IMG/VR virus record: IMGVR_UViG_3300031878_000003
Coordinates: 1-29,610 of that record
DNA length: 29,610 nt
From: a virus
Direction: 5' to 3' (one strand)
In this document: positions 13,533 through 21,004 of the stretch, piece after piece
Numbering within the stretch: position 1 is the first letter of the stretch
Layout: every line of letters starts with the position of its first letter
The notes under the pieces: model-generated
The model's input: the letters and a program-made list of their open reading frames with translations, nothing else
Databases searched by the model: none
What the model was told of the DNA's origin: nothing
Position numbers and translations under genes: made by a program

Positions 13533-15389
13533 TCAATCCTCGCTCTTCAACCGCGCAGCCCGCGCCCAGTCGTCGTTGCGGAACCGCGCACCTAACGCCC
13601 GCGCCTGCTCTCGACTGAACCCCGCCCGCTGGAGCGCCGCCAGCGCAGCGAGCAGCGCATCGTCCCCGTCCGTCGGGGACGGATCGATGCCCGTCCCCGC
13701 GCTTTCTGAAGCCAAACCAACCCCTTCAATCCGTCCCGGCGCGTCAGAAAGCCTTGGGACGGGGCTAGGGGCGGTTTGCGGCGTCACAAAGCCGCGGGAC
13801 GGCGCGATGTCGTCCCCGTCCCCGCGCTCAGAAAACCCCCCAAAATCCCCGATTTCGGCGCTTTTTGCGGGTTCGGGACGGTTGGGGACGGGGACGGAAG
13901 AAACCCGTCCCGGCGCATCAGAAAGCCTTGGGACGGCTCCGCCCCCGTCCCCGGGCATCAGAAAGCCTTGGGACGGTACAATTTCGTCCCCTGGCTCTGT
14001 GACGCCTTGGGACGGATCAACCCCCGTCCCCGCGCTTGCTGATGCCAAATCCTCACCCTCGTTCCGTCCCCGCGCATCAGAAAGCGTCGGGACGGGCATC
14101 TGCGCATCAGTTGTCACAACATCTGCTTCTCTTTTATTTATACGCGGTGTTGTGACAGCGCTGAACAACAACGTCTCCAGCAGCGCCGCGTCGTTGCGCG
14201 CGTTGATAAGCGCGTCGAAGTCTCCGACCAACGCGGGCGTGCGGACGAGAAACTGCTCGTTGTTGTGTCGCACAACGAATAACCCGCGCTCGCCGGGCGG
14301 CGGCGGCAGTTGCGACGGTCGGTACAGCAGCGCTTTCGGATCGCGCACCCCCAGCGCCGGCGCGTCCTGACTTCCGTCCACCAGCGCGCCGGCGATGAGG
14401 GTTGATAGGTTCATTCGCCACTCCAGCCGCTTGCCGGTTGGGGTTTGCATCGAGACGATCACCCGAATACCCAACGCCCGCGCCTTGCTCACCAGCGCGA
14501 TGAGCAGTCGTTCCGTCTCGTCAACGACATCGATGATGTCCGTCGCCAGTACGATCAGCAGCGGCAGCGGGTCGGGCGCGGTCTGGTTGTACTCCTCGAC
14601 GCTGCGCACCCCGGCGCTCAACAGCAGCCCAAACCGGCGCTTTGCTTCCTCGTTGATTGCCGCGATTGCGCTCAGTATCCGCTGCTGCCCCTCGTCGCCG
14701 TAACCGCCCGCCGGTGGGAACAGCATCTGCGGCAGCCGCGCGAGGTTCGGCGTCAGCCAGTCGCCCTTGCCGTCGAGGATCGCCCAGCGCACCGCCGTCT
14801 CGTTGAGCAACGCCGCGAACCACAGCCGCAGCAGGTGATCCTTCCCGCAGCCGCTCGTGCCGTACAGCCCGATGTGCAGCGCGTCGCTGCCGAAATCCAG
14901 CCAGCGGAAGCGTCCGGTCTGGTCGCGCCCCAGCGGAACCGCGAACCGCGCCGGGCGCGGGTCGGCGGGGTTGAACAGCGACGGAAAAGGAAGCGTCACA
15001 ACACTTGCTTCTCTTTTATTTATATGAGGTGTTGTGACAGCTGTTGATGTTGTGACAGCTGGCGTTGTGACAGCCGCTGCTGTTGCGACGGCAGCGCCGG
15101 GAGTCGGCGCGTCCGCAGTTTCGTCAGGCGTCACAACATCATCTTCTCTTTTATTTATAGACGGTGTTGTGACAGTACGCAGCGCCGTCGGCAGCAAGCC
15201 GCGCTGTTCGAGTTGGCGCTCAACCCGATACGCGGCGTCGTTCAGCGCGTGGTAGACACGCGCCGCTGCGTCGCGGTTGGTCGCCGCGAGCAGCGCGAGG
15301 AACGCGAAGACGCCGGCAATCGGGTCAACGCTGAACGCCAGCGCGACGCCGAACAGCATCAGAAAGACTGCTTTCCCGCTGACGTTCAC
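13533..15389 (-). CDS. Membrane-anchored FtsK-like DNA translocase
   Basis: This 618-residue protein has two N-terminal membrane helices (residues ~6-37) and a linker carrying two 44-bp elements (VTTPSINKRED.., VTTPHINKREA..). Its RecA-like ATPase domain has Walker A GTSGCGKD (177-184), LDGKGDW (205-211) typical of FtsK/HerA proteins, and the GIRVIVSMQTP sensor strand (308-318). The Walker B strand reads LPLLIVLATDIIDVV, so the usual catalytic Glu of 'DE' is Ile. The C-terminal ~210 residues are a Pro/Gly-rich repeat region with a third element, then a UBA-like end (LLAALAALQRAGFSREQARALG). Such pumps move double-stranded DNA. Its role here is unknown, possibly DNA transfer at the membrane. 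It starts in an ATGA overlap. Confidence 0.8.
   Translation of the reverse strand: MNVSGKAVFLMLFGVALAFSVDPIAGVFAFLALLAATNRDAAARVYHALNDAAYRVERQLEQRGLLPTALRTVTTPSINKREDDVVTPDETADAPTPGAAVATAAAVTTPAVTTSTAVTTPHINKREASVVTLPFPSLFNPADPRPARFAVPLGRDQTGRFRWLDFGSDALHIGLYGTSGCGKDHLLRLWFAALLNETAVRWAILDGKGDWLTPNLARLPQMLFPPAGGYGDEGQQRILSAIAAINEEAKRRFGLLLSAGVRSVEEYNQTAPDPLPLLIVLATDIIDVVDETERLLIALVSKARALGIRVIVSMQTPTGKRLEWRMNLSTLIAGALVDGSQDAPALGVRDPKALLYRPSQLPPPPGERGLFVVRHNNEQFLVRTPALVGDFDALINARNDAALLETLLFSAVTTPRINKREADVVTTDAQMPVPTLSDARGRNEGEDLASASAGTGVDPSQGVTEPGDEIVPSQGFLMPGDGGGAVPRLSDAPGRVSSVPVPNRPEPAKSAEIGDFGGFSERGDGDDIAPSRGFVTPQTAPSPVPRLSDAPGRIEGVGLASESAGTGIDPSPTDGDDALLAALAALQRAGFSREQARALGARFRNDDWARAARLKSED
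13661..14095 (-). repeat. 32-bp GGGACGG palindromic repeat cluster
   Basis: Five full copies of CCGTCCC-(18)-GGGACGG, each exactly 32 bp, start at 13731, 13905, 13945, 13984 (one arm mismatch) and 14064. Partial copies lie at 13661, 13691, 13778, 13812 and 14024. The middle is close to GGCGCATCAGAAAGCCTT. All lie in the C-terminal tail of the FtsK-like gene. Neighbouring copies are read in different frames (VPRLSDAPGR or PSQGFLMPGD). Confidence 0.9.
14113..14156 (-). repeat. 44-bp inverted-repeat element, copy 8 (coding)
   Basis: It lies inside the FtsK-like gene and is translated VTTPRINKREADVVT. The core on the coding strand is TATAAATAAAAGAGAAGC. Confidence 0.95.
14995..15038 (-). repeat. 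44-bp inverted-repeat element, copy 9 (coding)
   Basis: It lies inside the linker of the FtsK-like protein, between the membrane and ATPase parts, and is translated VTTPHINKREASVVT in the same frame as copies 8, 10 and 11. Confidence 0.95.
15031..15089 (-). repeat. Array of half-sites next to copy 9
   Basis: GTTGTGAC occurs at 15031-15038 (the end of copy 9), 15049-15056 and 15064-15071, with GTTGCGAC at 15082-15089. Spacings are 18, 15 and 18 bp, all whole codons. They are translated as AVTTPAVTTSTAVTT. Confidence 0.8.
15130..15173 (-). repeat. 44-bp inverted-repeat element, copy 10 (coding)
   Basis: It lies in the FtsK-like gene near its N-terminal membrane part and is translated VTTPSINKREDDVVT. 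Confidence 0.95.
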
Positions 15390-16024
15390 CGCCCGCCTCC
15401 TCCGCCGCTCGCCGCGCGCACGTTCGCGGCGAGCAGCAGTGTCGTCGCGCCGAAGAGAACCGCGAGAAACTCAAACGCGAACGATGCCGCGAATGTCCAA
15501 CCGACTTTCACCAACACCGCCGCAGCGCCCTCGATCACATCCGGCAGCGGCGCGAACAGCCCGCTGCGCTGCCAGATGTCGACCAACGCGACGGCTTCGG
15601 TGTAATCCGTTACGAGGTCGAAGAAGATGAAGAAGTAGACCATCCACTGCAACATACGGACATCACGCTGCGCCAACTTCGCCGCTGCGATTTCGATAAG
15701 CGTCGGCAGAAGCGTCAAGAACACCACGAACAACGTCAACCACTCTGCGCCCGTCGCCAGCACATCATTAGCAATCGGCTGCATAAACCGCCACGTCGGG
15801 ACGAGATCGTAGCGATACGCCAGCGCGCCAAAGACATACGCCATCACGAAAAAGCAGATCGCAGCGACGCCCGCCGGAAACCCGCGGACGCCGCTTGTCC
15901 AATCCGCTGCGCGTTTGAGGTTGTCGCTGAGGTCGAGCGCGCTCAGCAGACCGTCGGCAACGTTGCTGTTGACGAGGGCGAGAATGACGCCCCCGGCGAT
16001 GATCCAGGCGATGAGGTCATTCAT
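15386..16024 (-). CDS. Multi-pass membrane protein
   Basis: This 212-residue protein has about five hydrophobic segments (LIAWIIAGGVILALVNSNV; FPAGVAAICFFVMAYVFGALA; LTLFVVFLTLLPTLIEIAA; LQWMVYFFIFFDLVTDYTEAV; FAASFAFEFLAVLFGATTLLLAAN) and ends in a Gly-rich tail. I chose ATG 16024, since the longer frame would run far into the upstream gene. The stop overlaps the ATG of the FtsK-like gene (ATGA), so the two are translationally coupled and may work together in the membrane. The family is not recognised. Confidence 0.75.
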   Translation of the reverse strand: MNDLIAWIIAGGVILALVNSNVADGLLSALDLSDNLKRAADWTSGVRGFPAGVAAICFFVMAYVFGALAYRYDLVPTWRFMQPIANDVLATGAEWLTLFVVFLTLLPTLIEIAAAKLAQRDVRMLQWMVYFFIFFDLVTDYTEAVALVDIWQRSGLFAPLPDVIEGAAAVLVKVGWTFAASFAFEFLAVLFGATTLLLAANVRAASGGGGGR

Positions 16025-16250
16025 AGAGCGTCCACCCCCTCTTGCCGCGTACCCAGCGCTCAACGAGGTAGGCTCCGTCTGGAGCCTCGCGCCCCGCCAC
16101 GTAGCCCAACACCCCGTTCAGGTCGTAGATGACGAACGCGCCCGCCGCGCGCACCGCAACGTCGCGCTTCGCGGCGCGTTCAAACCGACCGACCGCGTTC
16201 GCCCAATTCTCCAACTCTTGCTCCGGGATTTCCTCAATCTTCCACCACAT
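16017..16250 (-). CDS. Small protein of unknown function
   Basis: This 77-residue protein reads MWWKIEEIPEQELENWANAV, followed by AGAFVIYDLNGVLGYVAGRE and YLVERWVRGKRGWTLYE. It has a helix and then a small beta sheet, and no membrane segment. It overlaps the upstream gene by 17 bp and the downstream membrane protein gene by 8 bp, so it belongs to that operon. The AGAAAGGAAA site supports ATG 16250. It shares a few features with the small WxG family (E.RW ending), but not enough to assign it. Confidence 0.65.
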   Translation of the reverse strand: MWWKIEEIPEQELENWANAVGRFERAAKRDVAVRAAGAFVIYDLNGVLGYVAGREAPDGAYLVERWVRGKRGWTLYE

Positions 16251-16686
16251 TTTGCGGTTTCCTTTCTAGTACTTTTGCCAACATCTGTACCGCCGTCTCG
16301 TGGACATACCCCCACTTCAGACACACCGCCGCCAGATCGCGGTACGGCTGGCGCAGCCGCTTCGCAGCTGCGTGCAGATCGGAGAGGACGGTCAGTACAT
16401 CCTCATCGAGACGCCAGCACAACCCCAGATGCGCGTCTGTCGCGTCGGGGTCGGTGTACGTTTCCCCGACCGCCGCGCTCTCGTTGAGCGCCGGGATGTG
16501 GTAGCGTAGGAAGTAGCGGATGTACGTCGGTCGGTACCCGACCGTCAGCATCAGTTCTGCGACCGCCTGCGCGTCGTTGCGTAGTTTGTGGCGCGTCCAG
16601 CGCAGCAGTCGCGTCTCGTCTCCATCAACGCCGCGCAGCCGCTCGGCGAAGAACGACATCGCGGCGCGCAGATCGTCGTCACGCAT
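16234..16686 (-). CDS. Helical protein of unknown function
   Basis: This 150-residue helical protein starts at ATG 16686 (MRDDDLRAAMSFFAERLRG), overlapping the upstream nuclease-like gene by 8 bp. The segment VAELMLTVGYRPTYIRYFLRYHIPAL looks like a helix-turn-helix, as does LAAVCLKWGYVHETAVQMLAKVLE near the end. It may therefore bind DNA, perhaps as an early regulator. That is inference from local patterns, and I do not recognise the family. Confidence 0.65.
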   Translation of the reverse strand: MRDDDLRAAMSFFAERLRGVDGDETRLLRWTRHKLRNDAQAVAELMLTVGYRPTYIRYFLRYHIPALNESAAVGETYTDPDATDAHLGLCWRLDEDVLTVLSDLHAAAKRLRQPYRDLAAVCLKWGYVHETAVQMLAKVLERKPQNVVED

Positions 16687-17098
16687 CGCCGTCCCCTTTG
16701 TTCTTCCCGACGAGTTCATCAAGCACGCGGCGCGGCATCATTACCCACTCGCGGTCAACGCGCGCGCCGTTTTCGGTGCGCGTCGGAACGTCGTCACCGA
16801 AAACGAGCACAAAGAGCGGAATACGCTCAAAGCGCGCCGCGCGGTCTATCGTCTGAAGCAGCGCGTCAAGCGTTGGTTTGGTCAACATCTTTCGCCTCGC
16901 TTTCACTTCTACCGCAAATCCCGGATTGTCGCCGACAAATCCATCAACCCCGAAGCGCGTGAGGTGTCCCACACGTCCGGTCGAAGTCAAAAGGCGGGAG
17001 AGCGACGGATCGCTCACCCGCCCAAACGTGGCTTGCAACGCCTTGACTGCCTCGCGCTCCTTTCTCTTCCAACGCGGATCAGAACGGGACTTCTTCAT
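16679..17098 (-). CDS. PD-(D/E)XK endonuclease, Holliday-junction-resolvase-like
   Basis: This 139-residue basic protein starts at ATG 17098 (MKKSRSDPRWKRKEREAVKAL). It contains GRVSDPSLSRLLTSTGRVGHL, then RFGVDGFVGDNPGFAVEVKAR, giving the Asp...Glu-x-Lys triad of PD-(D/E)XK nucleases. An N-terminal helix with Glu and this spacing is like Hjc-type and phage resolvase-like nucleases. It could resolve branched DNA before packaging or serve recombination. It overlaps the SSB-like gene by 20 bp. The superfamily is well supported, while the substrate is inferred. Confidence 0.75.
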   Translation of the reverse strand: MKKSRSDPRWKRKEREAVKALQATFGRVSDPSLSRLLTSTGRVGHLTRFGVDGFVGDNPGFAVEVKARRKMLTKPTLDALLQTIDRAARFERIPLFVLVFGDDVPTRTENGARVDREWVMMPRRVLDELVGKNKGDGDA

Positions 17099-17558
17099 CT
17101 TCTTCTTTCTTCCGGTTGCGCGCCTTACGTACGGGGGCGATGTGGACGATCTCAACCCAGCCGCTGGGTTTGGTCTCCAGTGTGAGTTGATACTCGCGCC
17201 CAATCGCCTCGTTCTCAACGAATTCCTCTGCGCGCTCTAGTTGCGCGTCGGTCATCTGTGCGACGCCGTAGAGCGCAGCGAGAACCCGATACAGATTGGT
17301 GACTTTTCCGTTCTTGCTCGGATGTGTCAACCGCGTGGGTTTGCGCACCCACTTCGAGACGCGCAGCGGGTTCCCGTCATCGTCCTCTACCTCGAACTCG
17401 AAGACGAACACGTCTTCCATCACCGGCTCAGGAGCGTTCCTCGTCTCGAAGGTCGGTCGTTGACGCTGGGACACGCCGCGAAAGATCGCTGTGTACGCGC
17501 CGTTCAGTTCCGGTCGCTCTCGCCCGTTTCCGTTGTGGTTGATGAGTTCTTTGAACAT
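17079..17558 (-). CDS. Putative single-stranded DNA-binding protein
   Basis: This 159-residue protein has a beta-rich body (GAYTAIFRGVSQ; VFVFEFEVEDDDGNPLRVSKWV; EYQLTLETKPSGWVEIVHIAPV) that would suit an OB fold. The acidic end EEDEEVPF closely resembles the DDDIPF tip by which bacterial SSB recruits replication partners. Its own promoter lies in the end of the upstream gene, so it can be made at a high level, as SSBs are. It sits between nuclease genes. Function is inferred from the tail, composition and neighbours. The ribosome binding site is GGAAGGAAG. Confidence 0.55.
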   Translation of the reverse strand: MFKELINHNGNGRERPELNGAYTAIFRGVSQRQRPTFETRNAPEPVMEDVFVFEFEVEDDDGNPLRVSKWVRKPTRLTHPSKNGKVTNLYRVLAALYGVAQMTDAQLERAEEFVENEAIGREYQLTLETKPSGWVEIVHIAPVRKARNRKKEEDEEVPF

Positions 17559-17597
17559 CTCGTCACTTCCTTCCTTTTCAAATTCGGCGCACTCGCC

Positions 17598-18290
17598 TTA
17601 ACCGTCACTATACACCAGAACGCCCGTTTTGTCAAGCGACTCGCAGCGTTTGCGGAACGGGCACCACCGGCATTCCTCTGTGCCCCAAGCGACCGCCTCG
17701 GCGATGTACCCCTCCAACGCCAGCGACTGAAGTCGCAGCGCCTTATACAGCAACGCTTCAGCGCGGGCGCGGTCAACCGCGAACCGGAGTTCTTCCATCT
17801 CGCCGGTGTCGCGATTGACCAGCAGCACCACGCCGGTCTGCGCCTCGACCAGTGCGGCGTAGACGCTGATCTGATCAACATACTCCTCGATCTTTGACCG
17901 CGTCGCCCACTCTTTCGCGCTGACGGTTTTGATGTCGATCACCGTCAGCGTGTTGTCGTCTTCGACCAGCAGCGCGTCGATCCGCCCGGAGATCGCGCCG
18001 CCGACGACCCGCACCTCTGTTTCAACGCGCCCCGGAAACGCCTCGACCAGCAGCGCTTCGAGATGCGCGTGGATCGCGTCGCCGATCAGTGCGGAAGGGC
18101 TGTCTGCGCGCGGCGCGTCCGGTTCGCAGCCCAGCAGCCCGAAGGTGATGCGTCGGTCGCACGCGGAAACCTCGCTCGCGTACACCCGATCCCGCGCCGC
18201 GACCGGTCTGCGCTTCGCGGCAACGACGCCGCGGAGGGCGTCAACGAGCGGTTGCGGTTTTCGGATTTGGACGCCGAAAAAGGTGTTCAT
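17598..18290 (-). CDS. Cas4/RecB-like exonuclease with iron-sulfur cysteines
   Basis: This 230-residue PD-(D/E)XK protein contains IGDAIHAHLEALLVEAF (His of motif I), GRIDALLVEDDNTLTVIDIKT (Asp...Asp-x-Lys active site), EYVDQISVYAALVEAQTG (QxxxY motif) and a cysteine cluster CRWCPFRKRC that, with the early Cys in SEVSACDRR, fits a 4Fe-4S cluster as in Cas4 and AddB. Such proteins degrade DNA ends for recombination. I chose ATG 18290, just 1 bp after the DNA polymerase stop. Its last 40 bp hold the promoter of the SSB-like gene. Confidence 0.85.
   Translation of the reverse strand: MNTFFGVQIRKPQPLVDALRGVVAAKRRPVAARDRVYASEVSACDRRITFGLLGCEPDAPRADSPSALIGDAIHAHLEALLVEAFPGRVETEVRVVGGAISGRIDALLVEDDNTLTVIDIKTVSAKEWATRSKIEEYVDQISVYAALVEAQTGVVLLVNRDTGEMEELRFAVDRARAEALLYKALRLQSLALEGYIAEAVAWGTEECRWCPFRKRCESLDKTGVLVYSDG
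17607..17635 (-). promoter_or_regulatory. Internal promoter for SSB-like gene
   Basis: Minus strand: TTGACA (17635-17630), a 17-bp spacer, and TATAGT (17612-17607), lying inside the last codons of the Cas4-like gene and ~50 bp before 17558. Confidence 0.85.
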
Positions 18291-18291
18291 T

Positions 18292-20586
18292 TCAGTATTT
18301 CCTCCAGTTCTTTGAAATCGGATTTGCTTCAACCGCGGGCGGGCAGCGCACCATATACCGCTGCGCCGCGTTGAGCATCGTTTGTTCCAGCCAGCGCTGC
18401 GCGTCTTCTTCAGACAGCGTTTCCGGTACGATAGCGAGGGCTTCGTCATAGATCGGCGCGACGATCATCCGCTCGATCCCCAACGTCGCCTCAACACCGC
18501 CCTCGCGCGGCGCGCAGAGACGGAAGGCGTCTGACATCGCTTGCGCCATAATGACCGCATTCCCCCCTTGGCAAGGATGGTTCATCGCCTGGCGCTGGAT
18601 CGCGCCGCGCTGCCGCCACTGCTCGTTGTTCGACGCGGTAGGTTTCGGCAGCGTGAACCAGCGGCGCAGACCGGCGTACGTCGTTACGTATCCGGCGGTC
18701 GAACCGTCGGCGCGTCGGGCGGACTGCTCGAACGGCGCGCGCCCGCAGTCGGCGAACCAACGGCTGAGCGTCGGGTACGCGGATTTGAAGTCTTTGAAGA
18801 ATTGCTCGGCTTCACTCTGTTCGCAGTGCAACTTCTTCGCCAACCCGACCGGCGTGCCTCCGTAGAAATACAGAAATGCGACCGTCTTTGCGACCTGGCG
18901 CGTCGTCTTCTTGTACGTCTTTCCGATCCTCTCCATCAACCCGCTTTCGATTACAAACCGCACCGTCCGCTGCGCGTCCCAGCCCGCCGGAATAACGTAC
19001 CCTTCGACCGGCTGATGCTGAAACGTCAGCGTTGTCGGCTTCGGCTCCGCAACGTCGCCGCGCCGGAGGTGGAACATCAGCGCCGCAGTGACGCTGTGGT
19101 TGTCGCCCCCGGCGCGGAACAGCGCCAGCAACGCCGGGTCTTCTGAGAGATCGGCGGCAATGCGCTGCTCCATCGCAGCGTAGTCGGCGTTCACAAAAAC
19201 GTACCCCTCCGACGCGAGAAACGCGCTTCGGTAGTCGAGATCGTCCCCCTCGCCGCGCGGGATGTTCAAAAGGTTCGGCTCCCCGCACGCGAACCGCCCG
19301 GTGTCCGCACCCGCGATCTTGAGGTTCGGGTGCACCCGCCCGGTCAGCGGGTGGATATGCGCGAGGAACGACCGCCCGTACGTCGTCACCCGCTTCTGCC
19401 AGTGCGACCAGACGCGGTAGAGATCGAAAAACCGACGCCGCTCCGGGTCGTCTTCGTACTCGCGCTCAACCTCGCCGAGTTCTTGTTTGTCCAGCGAGTT
19501 GATGTCAACCCCGCGCATTCTCGCCGTCGTCTTTACGAGTTCGCGCTTCGTCAAATCCTCCGGTTCGACGCCGAGGTACTCAGCAAACTCCTCCGCTGCG
19601 GCGCGAAGCCGCCGCTCCGCCTCGTCCGCAAGTTCGTTCCAGCGGGTTGCGTCAACCCGCAGCCCGCAGTACTCCACCGCGGCGGTCGGAACGGTGAGGC
19701 TGACGAACAGCCGCACCGCGTCCAGTACGCCCAGCGCCTCAGCGCGCTGTTGCTGGCGGCGTTGGATCGGGAAAAGAACCTCAACGTCTTTGAGCGCGTA
19801 TTCCACTTGCTCCGGCGTCGGCTCCAGCACGTGCGGGTTGCTGAACGTCTCCCGCACGTTCTTATCAAGCGTTTCTCCAACCCAGCGCTCGGCTACTGCT
19901 GCGAGCGAGTGCGGAACGTCGAGACCAAGCGTGATGACGCGGTCGGCAACCACCACATCCCACTCAACTTTGGGGAAAACGCCGACGGTGTGCAGCACAA
20001 ACTGCACATCAAAGGCGAGGTTCGCGCCGACCAGCGGCACGCGCTCGAATAGCGGAATGAAAACGTCGAGACCGACGCGCCGCACGTTGAAGCAGTAGGC
20101 GTCGCCGTTCGGCGTTGCGAACTGGACGAGGAAGATGCGCGAGGTACGCGGGTCTAATCCGGGGCGCACCGGATCGTTGGCGTAGTCGCCGGATCGTAGG
20201 AGACCGGCGATATGCCGCATCACCCACGCCGGAACAACCTCGTCGTCGAGCGCTGCAAGCGCGTCCTCAAGATCGTTGATGCGCCGCGCCGAGGTCTTCC
20301 CGCCGCGCGGGGCGTCGTTGAGGAGGCGTTGCAGGCGCTGCTTCTCGGTAAGGTGATCCACCGGCGGCGGCAGCGGGTCGGGAAGGTCGTCGGGGTCGGG
20401 GTCAAACGTCAGACCCCACCGGTTGCGTTTGAGATACGCAAAGTACGCTTTATACGCGGTCTTGGTTCGCTCTCTTGGGTAGTGGAAGTGCGGCTGCGTC
20501 TCGATATCGAACGCGAGCGCTTCGCATTCGAGCAGCGCTTGCACCGCGTCAAGCGCTTCGTCTCTGTCGTTGATGTACTTCCTCAA
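18292..20586 (-). CDS. Family A DNA polymerase with 3'-5' exonuclease
   Basis: This 764-residue replicative polymerase has an N-terminal 3'-5' exonuclease with LAFDIETQ (24-31), LVGANLAFDVQFVL and YALKDVEVLF. It lacks a 5'-3' exonuclease domain. The polymerase part has the TGRFACGEPNLLNIPR loop, motif A VNADYAAMEQRIAADLS (~466-480), motif B RQVAKTVAFLYFYGG (~561) and motif C at ~708, which reads IYDEAL instead of the usual HDE. The start is TTG 20586, overlapping the upstream nuclease-like gene by 38 bp, since that is where exonuclease homology should begin. An internal promoter lies ~130 bp upstream. Confidence 0.95.
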   Translation of the reverse strand: MRKYINDRDEALDAVQALLECEALAFDIETQPHFHYPRERTKTAYKAYFAYLKRNRWGLTFDPDPDDLPDPLPPPVDHLTEKQRLQRLLNDAPRGGKTSARRINDLEDALAALDDEVVPAWVMRHIAGLLRSGDYANDPVRPGLDPRTSRIFLVQFATPNGDAYCFNVRRVGLDVFIPLFERVPLVGANLAFDVQFVLHTVGVFPKVEWDVVVADRVITLGLDVPHSLAAVAERWVGETLDKNVRETFSNPHVLEPTPEQVEYALKDVEVLFPIQRRQQQRAEALGVLDAVRLFVSLTVPTAAVEYCGLRVDATRWNELADEAERRLRAAAEEFAEYLGVEPEDLTKRELVKTTARMRGVDINSLDKQELGEVEREYEDDPERRRFFDLYRVWSHWQKRVTTYGRSFLAHIHPLTGRVHPNLKIAGADTGRFACGEPNLLNIPRGEGDDLDYRSAFLASEGYVFVNADYAAMEQRIAADLSEDPALLALFRAGGDNHSVTAALMFHLRRGDVAEPKPTTLTFQHQPVEGYVIPAGWDAQRTVRFVIESGLMERIGKTYKKTTRQVAKTVAFLYFYGGTPVGLAKKLHCEQSEAEQFFKDFKSAYPTLSRWFADCGRAPFEQSARRADGSTAGYVTTYAGLRRWFTLPKPTASNNEQWRQRGAIQRQAMNHPCQGGNAVIMAQAMSDAFRLCAPREGGVEATLGIERMIVAPIYDEALAIVPETLSEEDAQRWLEQTMLNAAQRYMVRCPPAVEANPISKNWRKY

Positions 20587-20995
20587 CTTTCACCAACCTT
20601 TCTGAGATGTCGTATTCTCGATGCTTCCGCAACACCCCGCGCCGCGTGCGCAGCCAGCGAACGCTTGAGGGCGTGCGCAGCACATCGAATACTGCCAGTC
20701 CGTCGGTGAAGAGAATAGCAGCATACGTCGGGATTGTCAAGCGACGCGCCGCGTCAACGACGGATTGCGGCAGAATGGTGGTGCGGTACGCATCAGAGCG
20801 CACCGACCGGCGCTTGACTTCCAGCGCCGCGATCGGTCGCTCGTCGTCAACGATCAGAAAATCCAGCGGCGCGTAGGCGTCCAGCCGCACCAGCGTCAGA
20901 TCGAGACGATGCGGGTAGAGCAGCAGCGCCGCCGTCTGCGCGATCACCCGCTCATACGGCAGCCCGAACGCGGCTTGTTCGTCAAACGAGCGCAC
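20549..20995 (-). CDS. PD-(D/E)XK nuclease-like protein
   Basis: This 148-residue protein contains LDFLIVDDERPIAALEVKRR, i.e. Asp then Glu-x-Lys at the spacing of PD-(D/E)XK nucleases, followed by YAAILFTDGLAVFDVLRT. This core resembles small 'type I restriction R N-terminal'-like or restriction-fold domains found alone in phages. It starts with GTG 20995 after AAGGGG, 9 bp beyond the primase-helicase stop, and overlaps the polymerase start. It may act in recombination or host DNA breakdown, which is inferred only. Confidence 0.65.
   Translation of the reverse strand: MRSFDEQAAFGLPYERVIAQTAALLLYPHRLDLTLVRLDAYAPLDFLIVDDERPIAALEVKRRSVRSDAYRTTILPQSVVDAARRLTIPTYAAILFTDGLAVFDVLRTPSSVRWLRTRRGVLRKHREYDISERLVKVEEVHQRQRRSA
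20712..20740 (-). promoter_or_regulatory. Internal promoter for DNA polymerase
   Basis: Minus strand: TTGACA (20740-20735), a 17-bp spacer, and TATTCT (20717-20712), lying inside the upstream gene and ~125 bp before the polymerase start. Confidence 0.7.
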
Positions 20996-21004
20996 CGCCG
21001 CCCC

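Noticed and set aside
13576-14370. Plus-strand open frame opposite the FtsK-like tail
   Set aside because: It arises from the palindromic repeats and has no start signal.
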